Below are positions 45,371 through 54,420 of a DNA stretch of 64,000 nucleotides, piece after piece. The position numbers were made by a program, and so were the translations under genes. The notes under the pieces were generated by a model that was not told the DNA's origin, searched no databases, and was given only the letters and a program-made list of their open reading frames with translations. Source of the DNA: an uncultured Corynebacterium sp. (GTDB taxonomy: Bacteria > Actinomycetota > Actinomycetes > Mycobacteriales > Mycobacteriaceae); NCBI GenBank assembly GCA_943908385.1, contig CALTTF010000001.1:15716-79715 (forward strand), in the 5' to 3' direction. Each line of letters starts with the position of its first letter. Position 1 is the first letter of the stretch.

Positions 45371-47450
45371 AACTCGCCTCCGCGACCTTGTGGAAGAGGT
45401 CGATGTCCTCCAAGTTCTCGATGAGGACTGCGTTTCCGTCCTTGTCGCTCAAGGGAACGCACCAGTTCTTGTATTGTTCCGCATTCGTGCCCGGCTGGTT
45501 CTGGATGCGGGTGTCGCCAACCATGTCCACGAGATTGGTGCAGGTCAGTGCTGATCCGGTGTGGGCGATGAAGCGGGTCAACCCAAGAACCAAGTCGTCG
45601 ACGTCTCCGCGTTCTTCTCTTCCGAGCCCGTCGAAATCGGTGTCGGCGAGCGAAGTGTTCGCAAAAAAGCCGTGCTCGCGGGCGGTGTTGAGGACGTGGG
45701 ACTGCCAGGCGATGTCTTGGGCATCCATCTCCTCGAAGGAATCGTCCATCAGGCCCAGCTGGAAGCGGAGCTGATTGTGGGCGCCGGACAGGTAGCCGGC
45801 GGTCGGCGGGAGATCGTGGGTGCCCACGGACGACAGGGCGAGATTCCGGTACTCCTGCGGGTGCATCGGGCGTTCGCCGGTGGGGGAGTGCTCGAACCAA
45901 ATGACGGAGGTGCCCAAGACCCCTCGGTCGCGCAGCTCCTCTTGGACCCACGGCTCAAAGGTGCCGAGGTCTTCACCGACGACCACTGCATTTGCCCGGT
46001 CGGCCTCGAGGGCGAGGATGCCGAGCATCGCCTCGTGGTCGTAATTCATGTAGGCGCCTTCAGCCGGAGTGCCCATGCGCGGGATCCAGAAGAGGCGGAA
46101 CAGGCCCAGAATGTGGTCGACCCGGATGCCGCCGGAATGGCGCAGCACTGTCTGGAGCAGCTCGCGCCACGGGGTGTATCCATTCTCTGCCAGCTTGAAC
46201 GGGTTCCACGGGGGCTGGGACCAGTCCTGGCCATGCTGGCTGTACGCGTCGGGCGGGGCTCCGACGGATGCTTGTTGGACAAGCACTTTTCGCAGAGTGT
46301 GGGCATCGGAGCCGCCGGGGTGAACGCCGACGGCGAGGTCGGTCATGATGCCGATGGACATGCCGGCGTCGATAGCTGCCTGCTGGGCTGCTTTCCTCTG
46401 GTTGTCTGCGACGAACTGCAGCCACATGTAGAAGCGCGCGAGCTCGTCGGAATCGTCGCCGAGCTCGACGTTTGCGCACCACTGGGCATACTCGATTAAT
46501 CCGGTTCCCTCGAATTCGATGAATGCGTCGAATGCTTCGTGGTCCCCGGATTCTTCAAAGACGTAGAAGAGCTCGTTGAGGGCGGCCAATTTCGCATCGA
46601 AGATCGGGTTGCGCTCGATGAAGTCGGGCGAGGTGTTGAGGGCTTTGAACTCGGCGGCGAGTTCTTCGATGTCGGCGCGGGTGTCGGTGTCGAGAAGCTC
46701 GTATTCGGGAACGTCCTCGACCGAGATATAGATCGGGTTGATGAAGCGGCGCGATGTCGGAAGGTACGGCGAATCCTCGATCGGCGGGAGGGGCTGCGCC
46801 GCGTGGACGGGGTTGATCAGCAGGAATTCTGCGCCGTTGCGGGCGAGAACTTTTGCAAGCTCTCCCAGGTCGTGGAAGTCGCCGATGCCCCAGGAATGCT
46901 GCGAGCGCACGGAGTAGAGCTGGGCCATGACGCCGTAGGCGGGCTTGTTGAGGAGCTCGAGGTTCCGGCGGATCACCTGGGGGGTGACTACGAGGGAGCA
47001 TGATTCTTCGATGCCGTCCGACTCGAGGTGGATGGTGTGCCAGCCTGTCGGCAGGTCGCCGCGGGTGTGGAAGGTCGCCTCTCCCCAGCCGTCGGTGGGC
47101 GGGGCCCAGTTCTCATCCTGGTAGGCGGTGGAGACTGTTCCGTCCTCGAGCGTGATGGTCACGTTGGCGGGAGCGCCCTCGGGGACGTGGACGTTGAAAT
47201 AGGTCTCGCGTCCTTCGCGCGCAATCACGACCGGGGGTAGTGGGCGGGTGGCCCAGTGGGTGCGCCACGCCTGGAGGGCCTCGGTGAGTTCCTCGGGCGC
47301 GGGGTCGTCGGAAAGCGGAACGTCGAGAGCTTTGAGTAGATGGACGAGCGACTCGCGCTGCGAGGCCACCATCTCGTTATTCTGGCCCCGGTAGGTCAAA
47401 CTGAAACCGTAGGCGGTAGCGAGTTGCTCGAGCAGATCCATATCAGCCAC
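45354..47450 (-). CDS. malQ: 4-alpha-glucanotransferase (amylomaltase)
   Basis: 698 residues, GTG start. GH77: SQHSWGIGDFHDLGELAKVLARNGAEFLLINPVHAAQPLPPIEDSPYLPTSRRF, nucleophile Asp in GGIRVDHILGLFRLF, acid/base Glu in AVVVGEDLGTFE, and SVGTHDLPPTAGYLSG. An N-terminal domain of about 150 residues precedes the catalytic domain, as in C. glutamicum and E. coli MalQ. Transfers maltodextrin units and works in the same maltose/glycogen metabolism as treS and mak. Confidence 0.95.
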   Translation of the reverse strand: MADMDLLEQLATAYGFSLTYRGQNNEMVASQRESLVHLLKALDVPLSDDPAPEELTEALQAWRTHWATRPLPPVVIAREGRETYFNVHVPEGAPANVTITLEDGTVSTAYQDENWAPPTDGWGEATFHTRGDLPTGWHTIHLESDGIEESCSLVVTPQVIRRNLELLNKPAYGVMAQLYSVRSQHSWGIGDFHDLGELAKVLARNGAEFLLINPVHAAQPLPPIEDSPYLPTSRRFINPIYISVEDVPEYELLDTDTRADIEELAAEFKALNTSPDFIERNPIFDAKLAALNELFYVFEESGDHEAFDAFIEFEGTGLIEYAQWCANVELGDDSDELARFYMWLQFVADNQRKAAQQAAIDAGMSIGIMTDLAVGVHPGGSDAHTLRKVLVQQASVGAPPDAYSQHGQDWSQPPWNPFKLAENGYTPWRELLQTVLRHSGGIRVDHILGLFRLFWIPRMGTPAEGAYMNYDHEAMLGILALEADRANAVVVGEDLGTFEPWVQEELRDRGVLGTSVIWFEHSPTGERPMHPQEYRNLALSSVGTHDLPPTAGYLSGAHNQLRFQLGLMDDSFEEMDAQDIAWQSHVLNTAREHGFFANTSLADTDFDGLGREERGDVDDLVLGLTRFIAHTGSALTCTNLVDMVGDTRIQNQPGTNAEQYKNWCVPLSDKDGNAVLIENLEDIDLFHKVAEASSRTAR

Positions 47451-47458
47451 AGCACCTC

Positions 47459-47464
47459 ATTGTG
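47459..47464 (-). promoter_or_regulatory. -10-like CACAAT for malQ
   Basis: CACAAT on the minus strand ends 8 bases before GTG 47450. It lacks the first T of a good -10, so support is moderate. Confidence 0.35.
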
Positions 47465-47582
47465 CCAAAGAATGACAGCTGCCACAGATTTCCTGGTCAA
47501 AAGTGTCGGTGCTGGTGAGCGGTGACGTATGGGGCAGTAGTACGGTCAGTGTTAGATAGCCCACACCGAGGGAGGTTTCACC

Positions 47583-49439
47583 GTGACTGCACAGGAATCC
47601 AAAGAGTCCAAAGTTTTCACCAAGCCCGCCGAATTCGAGCTGGCACCGGGGGACAACTGTCTGACGATGATGATCGCGCAATGCGAGAAGCATCCCGATC
47701 AGACCTTCTTCTCCCGACCGGAAGGCCGCGACTGGGTGCAGGTGACGGGCGAGGATTTCGTGAAGCAGGTCCGCGCTGTCGCTAAGGGCATCGTCGCCAA
47801 TGGCGTGGAGCAGGGGGACCGCGTCATCCTGATGGCGGACTCCAGCTACGAGTGGGCGCTGCTGGACTACGCCATCTGGGCGGCGGGCGCGGCGAGCGTG
47901 CCGGTGTACCCGTCCTCGTCCGAGCACCAGGTGCAGTGGATCGCGGAGGATTCCGGCGCGAAGCTCGTGATCACCGACAGTGAGCCGAATCGCCGCCTGT
48001 ACGACTACCTGATTCTGCGCGAGGACGGCACGCCGCGCCTTGAGGGTTCTCCGTCACAGCTGAAGCGTTCGCTGTCGTTCGCTACCGGCGCGATCGGCGC
48101 GTTGACCACGGACGGCCGCGAGGTCGAGGATTCCGTGATCGACGAGCGCATCGCCAATATCAAGCACGACGATCTGGCATCGCTGGTGTACACCTCCGGC
48201 ACGACCGGCCGCCCGAAGGGCTGCATCCTCACCCACCTGGTGTGGGCGTCGCAGACAAAAGCACTGCTGACCAACAAGATCGGCCACCTGATCAACGACA
48301 AAGACGGCACGCACTACATGACGATCCTTCCGCTGGCGCACGTGCTGGCGCGTTCGGTCGCTCTCGCGAGCTCGATGGGCGGCGCCCACCAGGCGCACTG
48401 GTCGGACATGCGAACTCTCACGCTGGCGCTGCAGCGCTTCGAGCCGGAGATGCTGCTCGGCGTTCCCCGTGTGTTCGAGAAGGTCCGCGACGGCGCCTAC
48501 AACAAGGCCGCAGAGGGCTCTGCATTCAAGGCGAAGACATTCCTGGAGGCAGAGAAGGTCGCCATCGAGCACTCGAAGGCGATGGATTCCGGTGCGCGTC
48601 TGTCCCTCCGTTCGCGGGTGCGGCACAAGGTGTTTGACCGTCTCGTGTACAAGAAGCTGCGCGATGCAGTGGGTGGCCAGGCTCAATTGGCTATTTCCGG
48701 CGGCTCCGCGATTTCCACCGATTTGCTGCACTTCTTCCGCGGTATGGGCATCCCGATCTACGAAGGCTACGGCCTCACCGAGACGGCGGCGGCCGCCTGC
48801 GTGAACTACCCGGGTGGCACGAAGATCGGCACCGTCGGCAAGCCGAACAACGGCTACTCCGTCAAGATCAACGAGGACGGGGAAATCTGCTTCAAGGGCG
48901 ACGGCGTGTTCAAGGGCTACTGGAACAATGAGGAAGCCACGAACGAAGCGCTTGTCGACGGCTGGTTTGTGACCGGCGACCTCGGCGAGATCGACGACGA
49001 GGGCTATGTGAAGATCACGGGCCGCAAGAAGGACCTGATCGTCACCGCCGGCGGAAAGAATGTGTCGCCCGGCCCGCTGGAAGACATCATGCGCTCCGAT
49101 CCGTTGATCTCCCAGGCGGTCGTGGTGGGAGACGGCCGGCCGTTCGTTAGTCTTTTGGTCACCATCGACGAGGACGAGCTGGGCCGCTGGCAGAAGGACA
49201 ACGGTCTGGAAGACCGTCCGCTGAAGGAACTCGTGAAGACGACCGAGCTGCGCGCGGCCGTCCAGAACGTGGTCAACGAGGCGAACCGGACCGTCAGCCA
49301 CGCCGAGCAGATCAAGAAATTCCGCATTCTCACCCGCGACCTGAGTGAAGAGGAAGGCGAGATCACCCCGACCATGAAGGTGAAGCGCAACGTGGTCATG
49401 GAGAACTTCGGGAAGCAGATCGAGCGTATCTACCACTAA
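47583..49439 (+). CDS. fadD: Long-chain acyl-CoA synthetase (FadD15-like)
   Basis: 618 residues, GTG start with GGGAGG. AMP-forming adenylation domain: LVYTSGTTGRPKGCILTH P-loop, YEGYGLTETAAAACVNYP, and DGWFVTGDLGEIDDEGYVKITGRKKDLIVTAGGKNVSPGPLED near the hinge. Activates fatty acids to CoA thioesters; the closest actinobacterial type is FadD15. Position next to malQ and before hemW is shared with C. glutamicum. Confidence 0.93.
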   Translation: MTAQESKESKVFTKPAEFELAPGDNCLTMMIAQCEKHPDQTFFSRPEGRDWVQVTGEDFVKQVRAVAKGIVANGVEQGDRVILMADSSYEWALLDYAIWAAGAASVPVYPSSSEHQVQWIAEDSGAKLVITDSEPNRRLYDYLILREDGTPRLEGSPSQLKRSLSFATGAIGALTTDGREVEDSVIDERIANIKHDDLASLVYTSGTTGRPKGCILTHLVWASQTKALLTNKIGHLINDKDGTHYMTILPLAHVLARSVALASSMGGAHQAHWSDMRTLTLALQRFEPEMLLGVPRVFEKVRDGAYNKAAEGSAFKAKTFLEAEKVAIEHSKAMDSGARLSLRSRVRHKVFDRLVYKKLRDAVGGQAQLAISGGSAISTDLLHFFRGMGIPIYEGYGLTETAAAACVNYPGGTKIGTVGKPNNGYSVKINEDGEICFKGDGVFKGYWNNEEATNEALVDGWFVTGDLGEIDDEGYVKITGRKKDLIVTAGGKNVSPGPLEDIMRSDPLISQAVVVGDGRPFVSLLVTIDEDELGRWQKDNGLEDRPLKELVKTTELRAAVQNVVNEANRTVSHAEQIKKFRILTRDLSEEEGEITPTMKVKRNVVMENFGKQIERIYH

Positions 49440-49537
49440 AACCGCTTTCCCCGGCGCGCCGTACAAAACGCTGTGAAACTCTGGCCTAGAGTCAACGCTC
49501 GAACGCCACAATATGACTTGAGTTGAAGGGGGCCAGT

Positions 49538-50206
49538 GTGCACCGGACTGCCGCGACGCTGCGTCACCGCGAGTTGACCCAAGAGGTCTACAACATCGGC
49601 GACGAGGTCGCGGAGTACATCGAGCACATCGCCGAGGCCATTGCAGATTACGACGGGGAGCTTACCGACGACTGCCTCGCCGAGTTCTCCGAGATCGTCG
49701 ACGATGCCCGCACCGATGCCCGCCGCGTGGTCGGCGAGCTGATCGGCCTGCGCCAAGCGCTCGTCTCTGGCGTGAAAGCCGGTTCCATTTCGGCGGCACT
49801 TCCGGCTTCTGAAAGGCTGCCGGAGCCAGAACCTCTCGATGCTGTTGGCCTGTTTGAGCTGTTCCCGCTGAGTTCCCCTTCCCCGGTCAAGGCGATGACG
49901 GAGGTGTGCACGCAGAGGACGGACCTGATCGTGCAGCACCTCGAGGAAGTGGTCGACTACACCCTCGAGCAGACCGACATGGTGGCGCAGAATCTCGCCG
50001 CTGTGTCTCTTCCGCACCTCTATGCGCGGGTGGGCGAGCTGGTGGAGTCGGCCGTGGACGGCTGGCTGGATGCAGTCGCCGCCGAGCATCCCGGATTCAC
50101 TCGGGCGATGCGCGGCTCGAACCCGCCGAAATTCCTGGAGGAGCGCGCACGGGTTGACGCCATCGTGGCGAAGGTGGCCGCGAAGCGGTCACGCCGGGGT
50201 GCTTAG
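49538..50206 (+). CDS. Hypothetical helical protein
   Basis: 222 residues from GTG 49538 (ribosome site GAAGGGGG). Almost entirely alpha-helical and acidic in the first two-thirds (RHRELTQEVYNIGDEVAEYIEHIAEAIADYDG), basic at the end (VAAKRSRRGA). No membrane segment, signal peptide or known motif. A possible -10, TAGAGT, is at 49487-49492. Family not recognised; probably a corynebacterial lineage-specific cytoplasmic protein. Confidence 0.7.
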   Translation: MHRTAATLRHRELTQEVYNIGDEVAEYIEHIAEAIADYDGELTDDCLAEFSEIVDDARTDARRVVGELIGLRQALVSGVKAGSISAALPASERLPEPEPLDAVGLFELFPLSSPSPVKAMTEVCTQRTDLIVQHLEEVVDYTLEQTDMVAQNLAAVSLPHLYARVGELVESAVDGWLDAVAAEHPGFTRAMRGSNPPKFLEERARVDAIVAKVAAKRSRRGA

Positions 50207-50238
50207 GAGCGCTGGATTTAGAGCCTTTGCTTACCAAA

Positions 50239-50272
50239 TCAACCAAATCTGAGCTGGGGTTTCTTTGGTTGA
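50239..50272. promoter_or_regulatory. Perfect 9-base inverted repeat upstream of hemW
   Basis: TCAACCAAA (50239-50247) and TTTGGTTGA (50264-50272) with 16 bases between. ACCAAATC is also directly repeated at 50233 and 50242. It lies 37 bases before the hemW -10. There is no T-run, so an operator is more likely than a terminator. Confidence 0.55.
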
Positions 50273-50308
50273 AGTGGCAAGAATGTGATCGAAATCCACC
50301 ACTGGTTT

Positions 50309-50314
50309 TAGGGT
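50309..50314 (+). promoter_or_regulatory. -10 hexamer TAGGGT for leaderless hemW
   Basis: TAGGGT ends 7 bases before ATG 50322; the bases between are TGGGGGC. Confidence 0.5.
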
Positions 50315-50321
50315 TGGGGGC

Positions 50322-51440
50322 ATGAGTTTCGGTGTCTACGTCCACGTCCCGTTCTGTGCGACCCGGTGCGGCTACTGCGATTTCAACACCTACACGCCGA
50401 GCGAGACGGAAAGCTCGTATGAGGCCTATCTCGTCGCGCTCGAAAAGGAACTGGAGATGGCGGCGGAGAAGGTCGGCCGGACGGCGGACACAGTGTTTAT
50501 TGGGGGCGGCACTCCGTCGCTGTTGGGGGCAGATGGTCTGGGGCGGATCCTCGGGAGGATCAAGAACACCTTCGGACTATCCAAAGGTGCGGAGGTGACG
50601 ACGGAGTCGAATCCGGAATCGACGAGCCCTGAGTATTTCGCGGGACTGAAAGAGGCGGGATTCACCCGGGTGTCGTTGGGGATGCAGTCGGCGTCGACGC
50701 CGGTGCTGAAGGTGCTTGATCGTCAGCACACTCCCGGCAGGGCAGTGGAAGCGGCGAAAGAGGCGAAACGGGCTGGGTTCGACCACGTCAACCTGGACCT
50801 GATCTATGGCACGCCGACCGAAACGGACGACGATGTGCGGAAGAGTCTCGATGCGGTCTTGAATGCGGATGTGGACCATGTGAGTGCTTATTCGCTAATC
50901 GTGGAGGACGGGACGGTGATGGCGCGGAAGATCAGGAAAGGCCAACTACCGGCGCCGGAAGAGGACGTGTACGCCGACCGGTACGAGATCATTGCGGACC
51001 GGCTCGAATCGTGTGGATTTGACTGGTACGAGGTGTCGAACTGGGCGAAACCGGGAGGGGAATGCCGGCACAACCTGCTGTACTGGCAGGGAGGCAACTG
51101 GTGGGGCGCGGGCCCGGGGGCGCACGGTTACGTTGACCGTTTTCGGTATTTCAATGTAAAGCGGCCGGAGAAATACGAGCAGATGCTCGCGGCCAATGAG
51201 TTTCCGATCGACGGCACGGAAACGATCTCTGACGACGAAGAGCACTTCGAGAAGATCATGCTGGGGCTGCGGCTGAAAGAGGGAATACCTAAGGAGTGGA
51301 TTGGTGGGGGAGCTGAAGGGGTCGTCGATAAGCATGTGCGCGGTGGGGTGCTCGCGGAAGAATCGGGACGGATTTTCGCGACGGACCGCGGAAGATTGCT
51401 GATTGACGGGGTGATCACGGACATCTTGGCCGCGGAGTGA
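50322..51440 (+). CDS. hemW: Radical SAM protein HemW (heme chaperone, HemN-like)
   Basis: 372 residues. Radical SAM cluster motif HVPFCATRCGYCDFNTY (CxxxCxxC) at about residues 7-23; IGGGTPSLL and ESNPESTSPEYFAGLKEAGFTRVSLGMQS follow. The length and the FNTYTP sequence after the cluster fit HemW, which binds heme, rather than true HemN (about 450 residues). It precedes hrcA-dnaJ2, as in most actinobacteria. One dispersed 11-mer (51323). Confidence 0.92.
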   Translation: MSFGVYVHVPFCATRCGYCDFNTYTPSETESSYEAYLVALEKELEMAAEKVGRTADTVFIGGGTPSLLGADGLGRILGRIKNTFGLSKGAEVTTESNPESTSPEYFAGLKEAGFTRVSLGMQSASTPVLKVLDRQHTPGRAVEAAKEAKRAGFDHVNLDLIYGTPTETDDDVRKSLDAVLNADVDHVSAYSLIVEDGTVMARKIRKGQLPAPEEDVYADRYEIIADRLESCGFDWYEVSNWAKPGGECRHNLLYWQGGNWWGAGPGAHGYVDRFRYFNVKRPEKYEQMLAANEFPIDGTETISDDEEHFEKIMLGLRLKEGIPKEWIGGGAEGVVDKHVRGGVLAEESGRIFATDRGRLLIDGVITDILAAE

Positions 51441-51449
51441 CGCGGGCGC

Positions 51450-51455
51450 TACACT
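51450..51455 (+). promoter_or_regulatory. -10 hexamer TACACT for hrcA
   Basis: TACACT ends 6 bases before the CIRCE element, so the operator begins at the predicted transcription start. Confidence 0.55.
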
Positions 51456-51461
51456 CGTGAC

Positions 51462-51488
51462 TTAGCAGTCGAGGAAGGAGAGTGCCAA
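51462..51488. promoter_or_regulatory. CIRCE operator of HrcA
   Basis: TTAGCAGTC-N9-GAGTGCCAA matches the CIRCE consensus TTAGCACTC-N9-GAGTGCTAA at 16 of 18 positions with the exact 9-base spacer. The spacer contains the hrcA ribosome site. It implies heat-shock control and autoregulation of hrcA-dnaJ2. Confidence 0.88.
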
Positions 51489-51490
51489 GT

Positions 51491-52513
51491 ATGGCGAGTG
51501 TCGCACGCGAGCGCAGGCAGGCAGTGCTGCGCGCGATCGTGGCGGACTATATCTCTTCCCAGGAGCCGGTCGGTTCGAAGCGGCTGGTGGAGCGGCACAA
51601 GCTCAACGTGTCGTCGGCGACGATCCGCAACGACATGGCGGTGCTGGAGGCGGAAGGCTTCATCGCGCAGCCGCACGCGAGCTCCGGCCGTGTGCCGACG
51701 GAGAAGGGTTACAGGGCGTTCGTCGACGCGATCAACGACGTGAAGCCGCTGTCGCTTCCGGAGCGCAGGGCGATCTCGGAGTTCTTGGAATCGAGCGTCG
51801 ACTTGGAAGACGTGATGCGCAGGTCGGCGTACCTGTTGGCGCAGCTCACCCACCAGGCGGCGGTGGTGCAGCTGCCGACGCTGGCGGTCTCGCGGGTCAA
51901 GCACTGCGAAGTCGTTGCGCTGACCCCGACGCGGCTGCTGCTCGTCCTGATCACCGACAACGGGCGAGTGGACCAGAGGAATGTGGAGCTCATTCAGCCG
52001 ATCGGCGAGGAGGCGCTCGCTCAACTGCGTGAATTGCTCAACCGTGCGCTTGTGGGAAAAACAATGGCGGACGCGTCGACCTCGTTGGTGATCCTCGCAG
52101 ACGAGGCACCGAGCGACATCGCGGATCCGTTGAACAGGGCGATTTCGGTGCTCATCGACACGCTGGTGGAGAACCCGAGCGACCGGGTCCTCATCGCGGG
52201 CGCATCCAACCTGGTGCCCAAGACGACTGATCTGCTCAGCGTCGTGGAGGCGCTCGAGGAGCAGGTGGTCGTGCTGAAGCTGCTGACCAACCTGCCGGAG
52301 CTGGGCAATGTCTCGGTGGTGATCGGGCAGGAGAATGAGGACGAGGAGCTGGCGAAGGCGAGCATCGTGACGTCGGGGTATGGCGCCGCGGGCGAGACGC
52401 TGGGCGGGCTCGGTGTCCTCGGCCCGACGTACATGGACTACCCCGGTACCATGCGTAAGGTCGCTGCCGTGGCGCACTACATCAGCCACATCCTCGGCGA
52501 AGAGGGCGGCTGA
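51491..52513 (+). CDS. hrcA: Heat-inducible transcription repressor HrcA
   Basis: 340 residues from ATG 51491 (ribosome site AAGGAG within the CIRCE spacer). N-terminal winged helix ([26 protein letters not shown], then [21 protein letters not shown]) and C-terminal GAF-like domain. Represses chaperone genes through CIRCE. The operator overlaps its own ribosome site, so it is autoregulated. The upstream GTG at 51482 is too close to the ribosome site. Confidence 0.96.
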   Translation: MASVARERRQAVLRAIVADYISSQEPVGSKRLVERHKLNVSSATIRNDMAVLEAEGFIAQPHASSGRVPTEKGYRAFVDAINDVKPLSLPERRAISEFLESSVDLEDVMRRSAYLLAQLTHQAAVVQLPTLAVSRVKHCEVVALTPTRLLLVLITDNGRVDQRNVELIQPIGEEALAQLRELLNRALVGKTMADASTSLVILADEAPSDIADPLNRAISVLIDTLVENPSDRVLIAGASNLVPKTTDLLSVVEALEEQVVVLKLLTNLPELGNVSVVIGQENEDEELAKASIVTSGYGAAGETLGGLGVLGPTYMDYPGTMRKVAAVAHYISHILGEEGG

Positions 52514-52572
52514 CACAGCGCCCAAAAACCAGAACTTTTAGAAAAACGACATTTAGCAACAAAGGATTTTAG

Positions 52573-53706
52573 ATGGCTCGCGATTATTACGGCATTCTCG
52601 GCGTGGACCAGAACGCCACAGACGCGGAGATCAAGAAGGCTTATCGACGCCTCGCCCGCAAGTACCACCCCGATGTGAACGACACGGACGAAGCCGCGGA
52701 GAAATTCCGCGAGATTTCCGTGGCTCAGGAGGTGCTGCTGGACCCACAGAAGCGCAGCATCGTCGACCGGGGCGGCGACCCGATGGAGCAGGGCCGCGCA
52801 GCCGGTGGCCCCCAGGGCGGTTTTGGCTTCGGCGATATCTTCGAGGCGTTCTTCGGGGACACTGGAGCCGGTGCAGGACGGGGACCGAAATCCCGAGTGC
52901 AGCCGGGCAACGACGCGCTGCTGCGGACGACTATTTCGTTGGCGGAAGCGTATTCAGGCACTCGCAAGGACGTGACGGTGGATACGGCGATCCTGTGCGA
53001 GCACTGCCACGGAACGGGCTCCGAATCGGAGTCGAAGCCCGTCACCTGCGACGAGTGCGGCGGGCAGGGCCAGGTGCAGCAGGTCCAGCAGTCTTTCTTG
53101 GGCAATATCATGACGACCACTTCGTGTCCGAAGTGTTCCGGCTTCGGCGAGATCATCACCGATCCGTGCCAGAAGTGCGGCGGCCAGGGGCGCGTGCGTT
53201 CGCGCCGGGATATCTCGGTGAAGATTCCGGCGGGCATCGTCGGCGGCATGCGTATCCGCATGGCGGGCCAAGGCGAGGTCGGCCACGGCGGCGGCCCGGC
53301 CGGCGACCTGTATGTCGAGGTGGACACGGAGACCCACCCGGTGTTCGTGCGCGAGGGAGACAACCTGCACCTCAAGGTCAACGTGCCGATGTTCGATGCA
53401 GCTCTCGGCACCTCGGTGGAGGTCGAAGATCTGGCAGGAGAGACCACGACCATCGAGATTCCGGCGGGCACCCAGCCGGAGGAGGAGATCGTGCTCTCAG
53501 GCGAGGGCATGCCGCGTCTGCGCCGGGAGGGCGCGGGCGACATGATCGCGCACGTCCAGGTGGTCGTCCCCACCGAGCTGAGCAAGGAGCAACGCCGCAG
53601 CCTGGAAGAGCTGCGCGACGGGCATGACGAGTCGGCGTCCGTCGAGGAAGAGGCGGGCCAGGACGAAGGCTTCTTCTCCCGCCTGCGCGACCGGTTCCGC
53701 TTCTAA
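52573..53706 (+). CDS. dnaJ: Chaperone DnaJ (DnaJ2)
   Basis: 377 residues. J domain 1-70 with HPD (KYHPDVND), Gly-rich region, four CxxCxGxG zinc repeats (CEHCHGTG, CDECGGQG, CPKCSGFG, CQKCGGQG) at about 136-205, then the substrate-binding domain. Stimulates DnaK. Being beside hrcA and away from dnaK, it is the DnaJ2 form of actinobacteria. Contains a dispersed 11-mer (52640) within the J domain. Confidence 0.96.
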   Translation: MARDYYGILGVDQNATDAEIKKAYRRLARKYHPDVNDTDEAAEKFREISVAQEVLLDPQKRSIVDRGGDPMEQGRAAGGPQGGFGFGDIFEAFFGDTGAGAGRGPKSRVQPGNDALLRTTISLAEAYSGTRKDVTVDTAILCEHCHGTGSESESKPVTCDECGGQGQVQQVQQSFLGNIMTTTSCPKCSGFGEIITDPCQKCGGQGRVRSRRDISVKIPAGIVGGMRIRMAGQGEVGHGGGPAGDLYVEVDTETHPVFVREGDNLHLKVNVPMFDAALGTSVEVEDLAGETTTIEIPAGTQPEEEIVLSGEGMPRLRREGAGDMIAHVQVVVPTELSKEQRRSLEELRDGHDESASVEEEAGQDEGFFSRLRDRFRF

Positions 53707-54410
53707 TGAGCCTGCCGTATTTCATCGCGGACGACCCGGCGTCGGGAAGACTCGACGGGCCGGAAGGCCGCCACGCCGTCACGGTGAAGCGGATCGGGGT
53801 CGGGGAAAAGATCGCGCTAATCGACGGACGTGGAACTGTGGCAGAAGTGGAAGTGACGGACACGTCTGGGAAGGACCAGCTTTTCGGGAAAGTCGTGGAG
53901 CTGAAGGAGATTTCGAGGCCGCGGCCGGAAGTGATCGTGGTTCAAGCGATTCCGAAGTCGGAGCGGGCGGAGCTCGCGGTGGATCTGGCCACGCAGGGCG
54001 GGGCGGACGCGATTATTCCGTGGATCTCGCACCGGACGATCGCGCGTTGGCAGGGCCCGAAGGTGGCCAAGAACGTGGAGAAGTGGCAGTCGACGGCGCG
54101 GGAAGCGGCGAAGCAGTCGCGTAGGGCATGGATCCCTGAGGTACACGACCCGGTGACGACGAACCAGTTGGCGGAGATGATCCGTGGGGAGGCGGCGCTG
54201 GTTCTCCACGAGGACGCGGAGATGGGGATCGGTGAGGTGGATTTTGACGTCGATAAGCTGTTCCTCATTGTTGGTCCTGAGGGCGGAATCGGCGAAGACG
54301 AGCTGGAGCTGCTGGACGCGGTGAAAGTGAAGCTGGGGCCGGAAGTGCTGCGCACGGCGTCGGCCGCGTTCGCTGGATTGAGTGCCATTGGGGCACTTTC
54401 CCGCTGGTAG
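53706..54410 (+). CDS. rsmE: 16S rRNA m3U1498 methyltransferase
   Basis: 234 residues, ATG overlapping the dnaJ stop (TAATG). SPOUT-class enzyme: N-terminal PUA-like domain (EGRHAVTVKRIGVGEKIALIDG) and the knot with VVQAIPKSERAELAVDLATQGGADAIIPWISHRT, LIVGPEGGIGEDE and LRTASAAFAGLSAIG. Methylates the 30S subunit. Contains a dispersed 11-mer (54248). Confidence 0.95.
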   Translation: MSLPYFIADDPASGRLDGPEGRHAVTVKRIGVGEKIALIDGRGTVAEVEVTDTSGKDQLFGKVVELKEISRPRPEVIVVQAIPKSERAELAVDLATQGGADAIIPWISHRTIARWQGPKVAKNVEKWQSTAREAAKQSRRAWIPEVHDPVTTNQLAEMIRGEAALVLHEDAEMGIGEVDFDVDKLFLIVGPEGGIGEDELELLDAVKVKLGPEVLRTASAAFAGLSAIGALSRW

Positions 54411-54413
54411 GGT
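54408..54413 (+). promoter_or_regulatory. -10 hexamer TAGGGT for phoH formed from the rsmE stop
   Basis: The rsmE stop TAG (54408-54410) is the first half of TAGGGT, which ends 7 bases before ATG 54421. It decides the phoH start. Confidence 0.5.
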
Positions 54414-54420
54414 GAACCGC

